From NCBI GenBank assembly GCA_034336665.1, contig JAPFBE010000072.1:161667-225666 (forward strand): a stretch of DNA of 64,000 nt, read 5' to 3'. This DNA is from Luscinia megarhynchos (Eukaryota; Chordata; Aves; Passeriformes; Turdidae). A program made the translations under genes and the position numbers. Position 1 is the first letter of the stretch. Every line of letters begins with the position of its first letter. The notes below the pieces were generated by a model. The model searched no databases, was not told the origin of the DNA, and was given only the letters and a program-made list of their open reading frames with translations. Positions 43,031 through 53,700 of this stretch are shown one piece after another.

Positions 43031-43421
43031 GCAGAACTGTTTTGCATGTGGCTATGGGTGTGCGCCACAGCGAGTCTCACCACAATAGGTGGGGCGTGCA
43101 GAAGGGCCTGCGGTTTGCCCTGGGTGTGCAGCCGAGCGGCCCACCCGTGGGTGCGTGGAGAAAGAGGCCTCGCGTTTGCCCCGTTATTGCCGCCCACGAC
43201 GGCAGCCGATGGATGGGGAGCGTGCAGAAGGGCCTCGCGGTTGCCCTCTGGGTTTACGCATAGCGGCGGCTCACCCGTGGCGGGCGTGGAGAACTATTTG
43301 CCTGTGCGCTTTAGATTGTGCCTTCTGGCCCGGATACCCGACCGTGGGTGCGCGTGCAGAAAGAGCCTGCAGTTGCCTCTGGGTTGGCCTTAGCGACCAG
43401 CCCACCCGTGGAGTGGAGCGT
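43031..43421 (+). repeat. HOR-6R copy 4 (391 bp)
   Basis: GCATGTGGCTATGGG, GGTTTGCCCTGGGTG with GTGCAGCC, GGAGAAAGAGGCC with GCCCCGTTATTGCC, GGGCCTCGCGG with TTTACGCATAGCGGCGGC, GGAGAACTATTTGCCTG, J-like CTTAGCGACCAGCCC. Copies at 44919 and 48555 have the same six members, so this is the standard form of the unit. Confidence 0.75.
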
Positions 43422-44918
43422 GCAGAACGACTGGCGTGTGCCTCTGGGTGTGCAGCGTACGGTCGGCCCACCCGATGGGTGAAGCGTGGAGAACTGTTTG
43501 CGTGTGGCTCTGGGTGTGCCCCACAGCCGGCCCACCCGTGGGTGGGCGTACAGAAAAACCTCGCGGTTGCCTCTGGGTGTGCGTGCGCGCGTACGCCCGA
43601 TACGTGGCGTGCAGAACTGTTTCGCGTGTGCCTCTGGATGTGCGCCACAGCGTGCCGGCCCACCTGGGTGGAAACCGTGCCGAAGGGCCTCGCGGTTGCC
43701 ACTGGTTGTGCGCGCGCGGGCCACCCGTGGGTGAAGTGCCAGAAAACCTCGCGTTTGCCTCTGGGTGTGCATACGGCCAGCCCACCTGCGGTGGAGTGAA
43801 GTGCAGAAGGGCCTACGAAGTTTCTTCTGGGTTGGCCGCAGCGACCAGCTTACCCGTGGTGGGCGTTGAGAGCTGTTAAGCGTGCGCACTCTGGGTGTGC
43901 GCCGCGGCCGACCCACCCGTGGAGTGAGGCGTTCAGAACTGTTTGGGTGTGCCTCTCTGGGTGTGCCATGCGGCCATCACCCGATGGAGTGAAGATGCAG
44001 AAGGGCCTGGAGTTTGCGGGGTGCGCGCGCGGTAGGCCCACCCGTGTGTGAAGCGTGCAGAAGAAGGGCCATGCCGTTGCCTCTGGAGTTAGTGCAGCGC
44101 GGCCCGGCCTACACCGTGGGTAGGGCATGCTAAAGGGCTATACTGCTATTACCTGTGGGTGTGCCGCCGCGGCCAGCCCACACCCGATGGAGTGAAGCGT
44201 GCAGAAAGGAGCCAGCATTATCTTCTGAAAGCGGCATAGCGACCAGCTTTCCGGTGGTTGGGCGTGCAGAACTGTTTGCGAGTGCACTCTGGGTGTGGCG
44301 CACCGGCGGCCACCACCCGTGGGTGAAGCGTGCAGAAGGGCCTGCTTTTCCCCTGGGTGTGCGCTTCGGCCGGCCTACCCGATGGGTAGCAGGCGCGCAT
44401 AAGGGCCTCTGCGGTTTGCCTCTGGGTGTGCCGCCGCATGCGGCCCACCCGTGGGTGGCGATGCAGAAGGCCTGCGGTTGCCTCTGGGTGTGCGCTTCTG
44501 ACGTAACCGTGGGTGGGCGTGCAGAACTGTTTTGCGTGTGCCTCTGAATGTGCGCCCACGGCGGCCACCTGGGTGAGGCGTGCAGAAAGAACCTGCGGTT
44601 GCCTCTGGTTGTGCCACGGCGGAGCCCACCGATGGGTGAAGCGTGCAGAAAAACCCTGCGTTTGCCTCTGGGTGTGCACGCGGCGGCCCACTACCCGATG
44701 GGTAGGTGTGCAGAAGGTCCTGCGGTTGCCTCTGGGTGTGCAGGCGCAGCCCGGCCTACCGTGGGTAGCAGGCGTGCATAAGGGCCTCTGCGGTTGCCTC
44801 CTCTGGAGTGTGCCGCCCGCGGCCGGCACACCGACGTGGTGGTGGCGTGCAGAAAGGCCCTCTGCCGGTTGCCTCTGGGTGTGCAGCCATGAGCGGCCTA
44901 CCACGTGGAATGCGGCGT
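43422..44918 (+). repeat. Right-domain segment with GTTTGGGTG and CATGCTAAAG series
   Basis: After A-like copies comes J (43825), GTTGAGAGCTG, TGTTTGGGTGTGCC (43945), GGGCCTGGAGTTTGC with CGGTAGGCCC and CCGTGTGTG, then GCATGCTAAAGGGC with CTATTACCTG (44128), and J with GCATAGCGACCAGC. A CTTTTCCCC copy and a HOR-8-like series (TTCTGACGTAACC, CTCTGAATGTG, CTCTGGTTGTG, GAAAAACCC) follow up to 44770. The GTTTGGGTG to GCATGCTAAAG order recurs near 45960, 49590 and, without CATGCTAAAG, 51830. Confidence 0.68.
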
Positions 44919-45309
44919 GCAGAACTGTTTGCATGTGGCTATGGGTGTGCCGCCGCAGCGGCTCCACCTGTGGGTGGCGCTTTAGAAGGGCCTGCGGTTG
45001 CCCCTGGGTGTGCAGCCCGCGGCCGGCCCACCCGTGGGTGGAAGGCGTGGAGAAGAGAACCTGCGTTTGCCCTGGGTGTGCCGCCCGCGGCGGCAACCCG
45101 TGGATGGAAGCGTGCAGAAGGGCCTCTGCGGTTGCCTCTGTGTTTACCGCATAGCGGCGGCTCACCCGTAGCGTGGAGAGCTATTTGCCTGTGCCTTTGG
45201 GTTGTGCGTCGGCCGGCCATTACACCCGTGGAGTGAAGCGTGCAGAAGAGGGCCTCGCGGTTGCACTCTGGGTTGGCATAGCGACCAGCCCACCCGGTAG
45301 GTGGGGCGT
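44919..45309 (+). repeat. HOR-6R copy 5 (391 bp)
   Basis: GCATGTGGCTATGGG with CAGCGGCTCCACCTG, GGTTGCCCCTGGG, GGAGAAGAGAACC, GGGCCTCTGCGG with TTTACCGCATAGCGGCGGC, GGAGAGCTATTTGCCTG, J-like CATAGCGACCAGCCC. It has the same length as copy 4, 1,888 bp away. The intervening series is also similar after 45310 and 43422, so the two may be parts of one larger repeat of about 1.9 kb. Confidence 0.75.
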
Positions 45310-48050
45310 GCAGAACTGTCTCGCGTGTGCCTCTGGGTGTGCCGCTCACGGTCGGCCCACCCGGTGGGTGAAGCGTGGAGAACTGTTTCGCGTGTGGCTC
45401 TGGGTGTGCGCCACAGCGGCCCACCGCGTGGGTGAGGCGTGCAGAAGGCCCTGCGGTTGCCTCTGGGTGTGCCGCTCGCGGCCGCTTAACCGTGGAGTGG
45501 TACAGAACTGACTGCGTCGTGCCTCTGAATGTGCGCTGCGGCGGCCCACCTGGAGTGAGCGTGCAGAAAGAACCTCGCGGTTGCCACTGGTTGTGTGCCG
45601 CCCGCGGCGGAGCCCACCGATGGGTGGAGCGTGCAGAAAAACTAACGTTTGCCTCTGGGTGTGCCCGCCCGCGGCCGGCCCACCCGTTGGTGGCAGTGTG
45701 CAGAAGGTTCTGCGTTTGCCTCTGGTTGTGCACGCCACGCGGGCCACCCGATGGGTGGGTTGCAGAAAGGGCCTGCCATTACCTCTGGGTGTGCCGCCCA
45801 CGGCCAGCCCACGGTGGGTGAGGCGTGCAGAAGACACTGCAGTTTCTTCTGGGTTGGCCCTTAGCGACCAGCAGCTTACCGTGGGTGGGCGTTGAGAACT
45901 GTTAAGCGTGTGCCTCTGGGTTGTGCGCACGGCGGCCCACCCGTGGGTGGGCGTGCAGAACTGTTTGGGTGTGCCTCTGGGTGTGCCATGCGGCCCGTGC
46001 CCACCCGTGGGTAGAGGATGCAGAAGGGCCTGGGTTTGCCGAGATGCGCCCGCTACGGTAAGCCCACCCGTGTGTGAAGGCGTGCAGAAAGACCCTCGCG
46101 GTTGCCTCTGGGTGTGCAGCCCGCGGCCCGGCCTACCGATGGGTGGGCATGCTAAAAGGGGCCTGCTATTACCTGTGGGTGTGCATGCGGCCAGCCCACC
46201 CGTGGAGTGAAGTACAGAAGGAGCCTACAGTTTCTTCTGGCTTGGCTAGCGACCAGCTTTCCGTGGTTGAGGCGTGCAGAACTGTTCTGCGAAGTGCCTC
46301 TGGGTGTGGCGCCTCGGCGGCCCACCCGTGGGTGAAGCGTGCAGAAGGGCCTGCTTTTCCCCTGGGTGTGCGCTCTGGTAGGCCCACCCGTGGGTGGGCG
46401 ATGCAGAAGGGCCTGCGGTTTCCTCTGGGTTGGCGTAGCGACCAACCCACCCGTTCGCGATGAAGCGTGCAGAAGGGCCTGCGGTTGCCTCTGGGTGTGC
46501 GCCCGGCCGACCCACCGATGGGTGAAAGTGCAGAAGGGTTTGCGTTTGCCTCTGAATTATTGCGCTGGTAACCGTGGGTGAAGCGTGCAGGAACTGTTGG
46601 CGTGTGGCTCTGGGTGTGCGCCCGCGGCGGCCACCGATGGGTGGCGTTCAGAAGGCCCTGCGGTTGCCTCTGGGTTATTGCCTTCTGACGGCCCAACCGT
46701 GGAGTGAGGCGATGCAGGGAACTGTTTCGCGTGTGCCTCTGAGATGTACGCCACGGCCGGCCCACCCGTGGGTGAAGTGCAGAAAGCACGCGTTTGCCTC
46801 TGGTGTGCGCATGCGGCCGGCCCACCCGTGGAGTGGAGTGTGCAGAAGGTCCTCGCGGTTGCCTCTGGGTGTGCAGGCGGCCCGGCCTACCGTGGGTGGG
46901 CGTGCAGAAGAGACCTGCTATTACCTCTGGGTGTGCCGCCCGCGGCCAGCCCACCCGTGGAGTGAACGTGCAGAAAGGGCCTGCAGTTTCTTCTAAGTTG
47001 GCCTTAGCGACCAGCTTACCGTGGGTGGGAGTGCAGAAGCGGCATCGTTTGCCTCTGGGTGTGCATACGGCCGGCCCACCGATGGGTGGCTCGATGCCAG
47101 AAGGGTTTGCGTTTGCCTCTGGGTGAGCACGCCCGGCCGGCCCACCCGTGGAGTGGGGAGTGCAGAAGAGTTTCGCGTTTTCCTCTGGGTGTGCGCCACG
47201 GCCGGCCAACCACGATGTGTGGAAGTGCAGAAGGGCCTGTTTTCCTCCTGGGTGTGCACGCCCGCGGTAGGCCCACCCGTGTGTGGGCGTGCAGAAGGGT
47301 CTGCGTTTGCCTCGGGGATGCGCCCGGCCCGGCCCACCGATGGGTGGGCATGCAGAAGGTTTCGCGTTTGCCTCTGAATGTGAGAAGCCATGGCGGCCTT
47401 CCCATGGGTGAGCGTGCAGAAGGCCCAGCCGTTTGCCTCTGAGTGTGCCCGCCAAGGTAGGCCCACCCGTGTGTGAAGTGCAGAAGAGCCTCGCGGTTGC
47501 CTCTGGGTGTGCTGCCACGCGGCCGGCCACCGTGGGTGGGGCGTGCAGAAGGTTTCGTTTGCCTCTGGGTGTGCGCTGCGGCGTAGCCGTGGGTGGGCGT
47601 GCAGAACTGTTGCGTGTGGCTCTGGGTGTGCGCCCGCGGCCGGCCCACCCGATGGGTGGCGTGCAGAAAGGCCCTCACGGTTGCCTCTGGGTGTGCGCTA
47701 CGGCCGTAACCGTGGAGTGGTGCAGAACTGTTGCGTGTGCCTCTGAATGTGCATACGGCCGGCCCACCCCTGGGTGGGGCGTGCAGAAGAGCCTGCGGTT
47801 GCCTCTGGTTGTGCCGCCCGCGGCCGGAACACCGTGGGTAGAGTGCAGAAAAAACCTCGCGTTTGCCTCTGGGTGTGCCGCCCACGGCCCGGCCCACCCG
47901 ATGGAGTGGGTGTGCAGAAGGTCCTGCGGCGCTTTGCCTCGGGGTGTGCAGAGCGCGGCCCGGCCTACCGTGGGTGGGGGCGTGCAGAAGGGACCTCGCG
48001 ATTACCTCTGGGTGTGCGCGGCCACGGCCAGCCCACCCGTGGGTGAGCGT
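45310..48050 (+). repeat. Right-domain segment with gate and HOR-8 remnants
   Basis: It contains a HOR-8-like series at 45490-45840 (CTCTGAATGTG, GCCACTGGTTGTG, CCATTACC), the GTTTGGGTG and GCATGCTAAAAGG series (45960-46180), a gate block at 46212-46468, a K monomer at 46970, a CCTTCCCATGGG copy at 47397, and HOR-8 members from 47590 to 48050 (GCTACGGCCGTAACC, CTCTGAATGTG, CTCTGGTTGTG, GAAAAAACC, GGTCCTGCGG, GCGATTACC). Noise is moderate. Confidence 0.68.
46212..46468 (+). repeat. Gate block copy, right domain (4 monomers)
   Basis: J with TTCTTCTGGCTTGGC ending CAGCTTTCCG, an A copy with GTGGCGCC, CTTTTCCCCTGGG copy ending TGGTAGGCCC, and Jb ending GACCAACCCACCCGTTCG. The CGTTCG tail is that of the gates at 4641 and 20007, so the block is conserved across more than 40 kb. 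Confidence 0.75.
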
Positions 48051-48369
48051 GCAGAAGGGCCTGCAGTTTATTCTAAGTTGACAGCGACCAGCTTACCCGT
48101 GGGTGGGAGTGCAGAACTGACATCGCGTTTGCCTCTGGGTGTGCCCGCACCGCCCGGCCCACCGTGGGTGAAGCGTGCAGAAGGGGTTTAGTTTGCCTCT
48201 GAGTGAGCGCTACGGCCCGGCCACCTGTGGAGTGAAGCGTGCAGAAGAGTTTCGCGTTTTTCCTCTGGGTGTGCATGCACGGCCGGCCCACCCGATGTGT
48301 GAAGCGTGCAGAAGGGCCTGCGGTTTCCTCAGGGTTGGCGCAGCGACCAGCCCACCGTGGGTGAAGCGT
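48051..48369 (+). repeat. K block copy, right domain
   Basis: K with TTTATTCTAAGTTGAC, ACTGACATCGCG, GGGGTTTAG with CTCTGAGTGAGC, GAGTTTCGCGTTTTTCC, and Jb with CTCAGGGTTGG. It directly follows a HOR-8 series, whereas left-domain K blocks follow HOR-16N members, so the blocks are reshuffled as modules. Confidence 0.73.
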
Positions 48370-48554
48370 GCAGAACTGTTTCGTGTGCCTTTGGGTGTGC
48401 GCACGGCCATTGCCGTGGGTGGAGCGTGCATCAAAGGGCCTCGCGGTTGCCTCTGGGTGTGCGCGCGGCGACCCACCCGTGGAGTGGCGTGCAGAAAGCC
48501 CTGCGGTTGCCTCTGGGTGTGCAGCCATGGCGGCCTACCGATGGAGTGCTGGCG

Positions 48555-48937
48555 TGCAGAACTGTTTGCATGTGGCTATGGGTGTGCCGCCACAGCCCGG
48601 CTCACCTGTGGAGTGGGGCGTGCAGAAGGGCCTCGCGGTTGCCCCTGGGTGTGCAGCGCGGCTGACCCACCGTGGAGTGGGGGAGAAAGAGCCCTGCGTT
48701 TGCCTCTGGGTGTGCGCCCGCGGCCCGGCAACCCGTGGATGGGGCGTGCAGAAGGGCCTCGCGGTTGCCTCTGGGTTTACCTTAGCGGCGGCTCACCCGT
48801 GAGTGAGGCGTGGAGAACTATTTGCCTGTGCCTTTGGGTGTGCATTCTGGCCGACCACACCCGTGGGTGAGCGTGCAGAAGGGCCTGCGGTTGCCTCTGG
48901 GTTGGCCCTGCGACCAGCCCACCCGTAGGTGAAGCGT
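48555..48937 (+). repeat. HOR-6R copy 6 (383 bp)
   Basis: GCATGTGGCTATGGG, GGTTGCCCCTGGG, a GGGGGAGAAAGAGCCC copy, GGGCCTCGCGG with TTTACCTTAGCGGCGGC, GGAGAACTATTTGCCTG, J-like GGCCCTGCGACCAGCCC. It is preceded by CCATGGCGGCC, as in HOR-X copies 1 and 2, again linking the two families at the GCATGTGG monomer. Confidence 0.74.
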
Positions 48938-51008
48938 GCTGGGAAAGCTGTTTGCGTGTGCCTCTGGGTGTGCAGCTACGGTCGACTTACCCGTGGGTGG
49001 GCGTGGAGAGCTGTTTCGCGTGTGGCTCTGGGTGTGCCGCCACAGCCCGGCCCACCGATGGGTGGCATAGTACAGAAGAAAGCCGCGGTTGCCTCTAGAT
49101 TGTGCGCTCACGGCGCTAACCGATGGTGGGGCGTGCAGAAGGCTGTTTCGCGTGTGCCTCTGAGTGTGTCGCCCACGGCGCAGTCCCACCCTGAGGTGGA
49201 GCGTGCAGAAAGAACCTGCGGTTGCCACTGGTTGTGCCGCCACGAGCCACACCGATGGGTGGGGCGTGCAGAAGACATGCGTTTGCCTCTGGGTGTGCCG
49301 CCACGGCCGGCCCACCCGTTGGTGGAGGTGTGCAGAAGGTTCTGCGTTTGCCTCTGGATTTGTGCACGCGGCGAGCCCACCCGTGGGTGGGTGTGCAGAA
49401 GAGGCCTGCCATTACCTCTGGGTGTGCCGCCACGGCCAGCCCACGGTGGAGTGGAAGTGCAGAAGAGCCTGCAGTTTCTTCTGGGTTGGCACGGCGACCA
49501 GCTTACCGTGGGTGGCGTTGCAGAACTGTTACGCGTGTGCCTCTGGGTGTGCCATGCGGTGACCCACCGATGGAGTGAAGCGTGCAGAACTGTTTGGGTG
49601 TGCCTCACTGGGTGTGCCGCCCGCGGCGGCCCACCGATGAGGTGAAGCGTGCAGAAGAGGCCTGAGTTTGCCGCGGGAGTGCGCCACGCGGTAAAACCCA
49701 CCGATGTGTGAGGCGTGCAGAAGGAGCCTGCTGGTTGCCTCTGGGTGTGCCGCCCGGCCGGCCCACCGATGAGTGAAGCGTGCAGAAGTTTGCGTTTGCC
49801 TCCTGAGGTGTGCACTGACGGCCCGACATTCGTGGGTAGGCGTGAAGAAGGGTTTCGCGTTTGCCTCTGGAGTGTGCGCCCGGCCGGCCCTACCAGTGAG
49901 TGGGTGTGCAGAAAGGGCCTGCGGTTGCCTCTGGGTGTGCAGCCCGCGGCCGGCCCTACCCGATGGAGTGGGCATGCTAAAGAGCCTGCTATTACCTGTG
50001 GGTGTGCGCCCACGGCCAGCCCACCAGTGGGTGGAAATGCAGAAGGGGCCTGCAGTTTCTTCTTCACGGCGGCTTAGCGGCAGCTTTCGCGTGGTTAGGC
50101 GTGCAGAACTGGGTTTCGCGAGTGCCTCTGGGTGTGGCCTCGGCGGCCCACCCGTGGGTGAGAGAAGCGTGCAGAAGGGACTGCTTTTCCCCTGGGTGTG
50201 CGCTCACGGTGAGCCCACCCGTGGAGTGGGCGTGCAGAAGGGCCTCGCGGTTTCCTCTGGGTTGTATAGCGACCAACCCACCCGTTAGATAAGAGTGCAG
50301 AACTGTTTTCGCGTGTGGCTCTGGGTGTGCATACGGCCCGGCCCACCACGTGAGTGAAGTGCAGAAGAGCCTCGCGGTTGCATCTGGGTGTGCCGCCCAG
50401 CGGCCATTACACCCGATGGGTGGGCGTGCAGAACTGTGACTGCGTGTGACTCTGGGTGTGTGCAGCGCGGACTGGCCCACCGTGGGTGAGCGTGCAGTAG
50501 GGCCTGCATTTTCCCCTGGGTGTGCCGCCCACGGCGGCCCACCCGTGGGTGAGCAGTGCAGAAGGCCCTGCGTTTGCCTTACTCTGGAATTATGCCGCCC
50601 ACGAGCCGGCCTACCGTGGGTGGGGCGTGCAGAAGGGCCTCACGATTACCTCTGGGTGTGCCGCCGCGGCCAATACCCGATGGGTGAAGCGATGCAGAAG
50701 GGCCTGCAGTTTCTTCTAAGTTGGCCTTAGCGACCAGCTTACCCGTGGGTGGGAGTGCAGGGCGGCATCGTTGCCTCTGGGTGTGCCGCCAGGGCGGCCC
50801 ACCGTGGGTGAAGCGTGCAGAAGGGTTTGCGTTTTTCTTCTGGGTGTGCCGCGCGCACGTCACCCGGTGTGTGGCAGTGCAGAAGGGCCTGCGGTTTCCT
50901 CAGGGTTGGCCGCAGCGACCAACCCACCCGTAGGTGGAAGTGCAGAACTGTTTTCGCGTGTGCCTTTGGGTGTGCCGCCCGCGGCGGCTCACCTGTGGAG
51001 TGAAGCGT
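48938..51008 (+). repeat. Right-domain segment, noisy
   Basis: HOR-8-like members at 49150-49460 (GCCACTGGTTGTG, CCATTACC), J (49485), GTTTGGGTG (49590), CTGAGTTTGCCGCGGG with CGGTAAAACCC, GTGAAGAAGGG (49845), GCATGCTAAAGAGCC (49974), an irregular J (TTCTTCTTCACGGCGGC, 50060), a gate-like trio ending in Jb near 50260, and a K block at 50693-50941. Monomers are short of 63 bp on average in places. Confidence 0.66.
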
Positions 51009-51253
51009 GCAGAAGGGCCTCGCGGTTGCCCCTGGGTGTGCCGCCGGCCGGCCCACCGTGGGTGAGGCGTGGAGAAGGGGCCTGCGTTTGCCCTGGGTGT
51101 GCCGCCCGGCGGCCGACAGCCCGTGGATGAGGCGTGCAGAAGGGCCTGCGGTTGCGTCTGGGTTTCACAGCGGCGGCTCACCCGTAAGTGGTGCAGAATG
51201 GCCTCGCGATTTGCCTCTGGGTTGGCGTAGCGACCAGCCCACCCGTGGGTGGT
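51009..51253 (+). repeat. HOR-6R partial copy (4 monomers)
   Basis: It lacks the GCATGTGG and GGAGAACTATTTGCC members. Present are GGTTGCCCCTGGG, GGAGAAGGGGCC with GCCCTGGG, GGGCCTGCGG with TTTCACAGCGGCGGCTC, and a J-like copy ending GTAGCGACCAGCCC. Confidence 0.65.
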
Positions 51254-53390
51254 GCAGAACTGTTCTGCGTGTGCCTCTGGGTGTGCCGCCACAGCCCGGC
51301 CCACCCGTGGGTGAAGCGTACAGAAGGCCCTGCGGTTGCCTCTGGGTGTGCGTACGGCGTAACCGTCAGGTAGGGCGTGCAGAACTGTTGCGTGTGCCTC
51401 TGAATGTGCCTCCCGCGGCGGCCCACCCTGGGTGGGGCGTGCAGAAAGGCCTGCGGTTTGCCTCTGGATTTATTGCCGCCCGCGGCGGGCTACCGTGGGT
51501 GAAGCGTGCAGAAAGGCCTGCCTTTGCCTCTGGGTGTGCGACCGCGGCGTACCCGTTGAGTGGAGTGTGCAGAAGGCCCTGCGTTTCCCTCTGGTTGTGC
51601 GCCGCGGCGGGCCACCGATGGTGGGTGTGCAGAAGAGCCTGCCATTACCTCTGGTTGTGCCGCCCGGCCAGCCCACGGTGGGTGAGGCGTGCAGAAAAGG
51701 AACCTGCAGTTTCTTCTGGGTTGGCATAGCGACCAGCTTACCCGTGGGTGGCGTTGAGAACTGTTAGCGTGTGCCTCTGGGTGTGCGCCCGCGGCCCAGT
51801 ACCGGTGGAGTGGGCGTGCAGAACTGTTTGGGTGTGCCTCTGGGTGTGCACCCTGCCGGCCCTACCCGTGGGTAGGCGTGCAGAAGGGCTGGAGTTTGCC
51901 GGGGTCGCCGCCCGCGGTAAGCCCACCGTGGGTGGCGTGCGAAAGGCCCTGCGGTTGCCTCTGGGTGTGCAGCCATGGCGGCCCTACCACGTGGGTGCTG
52001 GCGTGCAGAACTGTTGCATGTGGCTATGGGTGTGCATACAGCCCGGCTCACCTGTGGAGTGAAGGCGTGCAGAAGGGCCCTCGCGGTTGCCTGGGTGTGC
52101 AGCCACAACCCGGCCCACCCGGTGGGTCTTGGCGTGGAAAGGGCCTGCGTTTGCCTCTGGTGTGTCGCCCGCACGGCCAATACCCGATGGGTAGGGAGCG
52201 TGCAGAAGGGCCTGCAGTTTCTTCTGGGTTGGCCTTAGCGACCTGCTTACCCAGCGGGTGGGCGTGCAGAACTGTTTCGCGAGTGCCTCTGGGTGTGGCG
52301 CCTCGGCGGCCCACCCGTGAGTGAGCGTGCAGAAGGGCCTGCTTTTTCCCCTGGGTGTGCCGCCACGGTAGGCCCACCACGATGTAGTGAAGGCGTGCAG
52401 AAGGGCCTGCGGTTTCCTCTGGGTTGGCCTAGCGACCAACCCACCCGTTAGATGGGCGTGCAGAACTGTTTCGCGTGTGGCTCTGGGTGTGCCGCCCGCG
52501 GCCGGCCCCACCGTGAGTGAGGCGTTGCAGAAGAGCCTGCGGTTGCATCTGGGTGTGCCGCCCGCGGCCAGCCACACCGGTGGGTGGAAGTACAGAAAGA
52601 GGCCTGCAGTTTCTTCTGGGTTGGCGCATAGCGACCAGCTTTCCCGGTGGGTGGGCGTGCAGAACTGTTAGCGTGTGCCTCTGGGTGTGCGCCCGCCGGC
52701 CCATTAACCGTGGCTGAGGCGTGCAGAACTGTTTGGGTGTGACTCTGGGTGTGCAGCCACGGCGGCATTACCGATGGGTAGGCGTGCAGAAGAGGCCTGA
52801 GTTTGCCGGGGTGTGCCGCCACGGTAGGCCCACCAGTGTGGAAGTGCAGAAGAGGCCTGCGGTTGCCTCTGGGTGTGCGCCACGGCCCGGCCCACATCGT
52901 GGGTGGAAATGCAGAAAGGGTCGTTTGCCTCATGGAGTGTGCGCCACGGCGGCCCATTAGCGTGGGTAGGCGTGAAGAGGTTTGCGTTTGCCTGTGGAGT
53001 GTGCCGCCAGGGCCGGCCCACCAGTGAGTGGGTGTGCAGAAAGGCCTGCGGTTGCCGCGCTCTGGGTGTGCAGCCCGCGTGCCGGCCTATCGTGGGTGGG
53101 TGTGCAGAGGGGTTTCTTGTTTGCTTCTGGGTGTGCGCCGCGGCGGCCCACACCGATGGGTGGGGGTGCGAAGAGCCTGCATTTTCTTCTGGATGGCGCT
53201 TAGCGACCAGCTTTCGTGGTTGGGAGTGCAGAACTGTTCCGTTGCCATTGGGTGTGCATACGGCGTACCAGTGGTGGAGGTGCAAGAACTGTTTTGGTGT
53301 GCTCTGGGTGTGCATACAGCGGCCGACCCGTGTGTGGGTGTCAGAAGGTCCTGAGGTTGCCTCTGGGTGTGCGGCCGCGGTGGCCCTACC
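51254..53390 (+). repeat. Right-domain segment before the G/T island
   Basis: HOR-8-like members (51370-51720), J (51725), GTTTGGGTG (51830), CCATGGCGG and GCATGTGGCTATGGG (52018) in truncated HOR-6R context, a gate block at 52202-52459 (J, A, CTTTTTCCCC, Jb ending CCCGTTAGATGGG), and a partial HOR-14 at 52720-53265: TGTTTGGGTG, CTGAGTTTGCCGGGG with CGGTAGGCCC, GTGAAGAGG, J with TTCTTCTGGATGG, TTGCCATTGGG. It ends at the island. Confidence 0.66.
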
Positions 53391-53431
53391 GTTGGGGGTG
53401 GGTGGTTTTGGGTGTGGGGGGTACGTTGTTG
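53391..53431 (+). other. G/T-rich low-complexity patch
   Basis: About 40 bp made of G and T with a single A-C pair (GTTGGGGGTGGGTGG, TTTTGGGTGTGGGGGG, TACGTTGTTGG). It replaces the expected junction and GCAGAA start of a monomer. It resembles the larger patch 150 bp further on. Confidence 0.75.
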
Positions 53432-53576
53432 GATGCAGAGGGCTCGCGTTTGCCTCTGGTTGCGCACGGCCAGCCCACCCGTGGGTGGCGTGCAGAAGGG
53501 CCTGCGTTTTCTTCTGGGTTGGCCTTGCGGCGTGCTTACCCGTGGGTGGGGTGCAGAACTGTTTGCGTTTGCGCAT

Positions 53577-53700
53577 TGGGTTTTGGGGGTGTGGGTGGGT
53601 GGGTGTTTTGGGTGTTGGGTGTGGGTGGTTGTGGTGGGTGGGGTGTTTTGGGTGTGCATGCGGTAGGCCCACCGCGTGTGTGGTATGGGGGTGGGTTTCC
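53577..53700 (+). other. G/T island with canonical G-quadruplex motif
   Basis: From 53577 to 53656 nearly 80 consecutive bases contain no A and no C. GGGGGTGTGGGTGGGTGGG (from 53585) fits the G3+ N1-7 quadruplex rule with loops of 1-3 bases, and further GGG runs follow. A shorter G/T patch (TGTGTGGTATGGGGGTGGG) lies at 53679-53697. Between them a CATGCGGTAGGCCC fragment shows that the island sits inside a satellite monomer. It could be a real expansion of the GTGGGTGGG part of the monomer or a consensus artefact. Confidence 0.75.

Noticed and set aside
53577..53656. Simple GT microsatellite
   Set aside because: Spacing of T between G runs is irregular (GGGTGTTTTGGG, GGTTGTGGTGGG), so it is not a di- or trinucleotide repeat.
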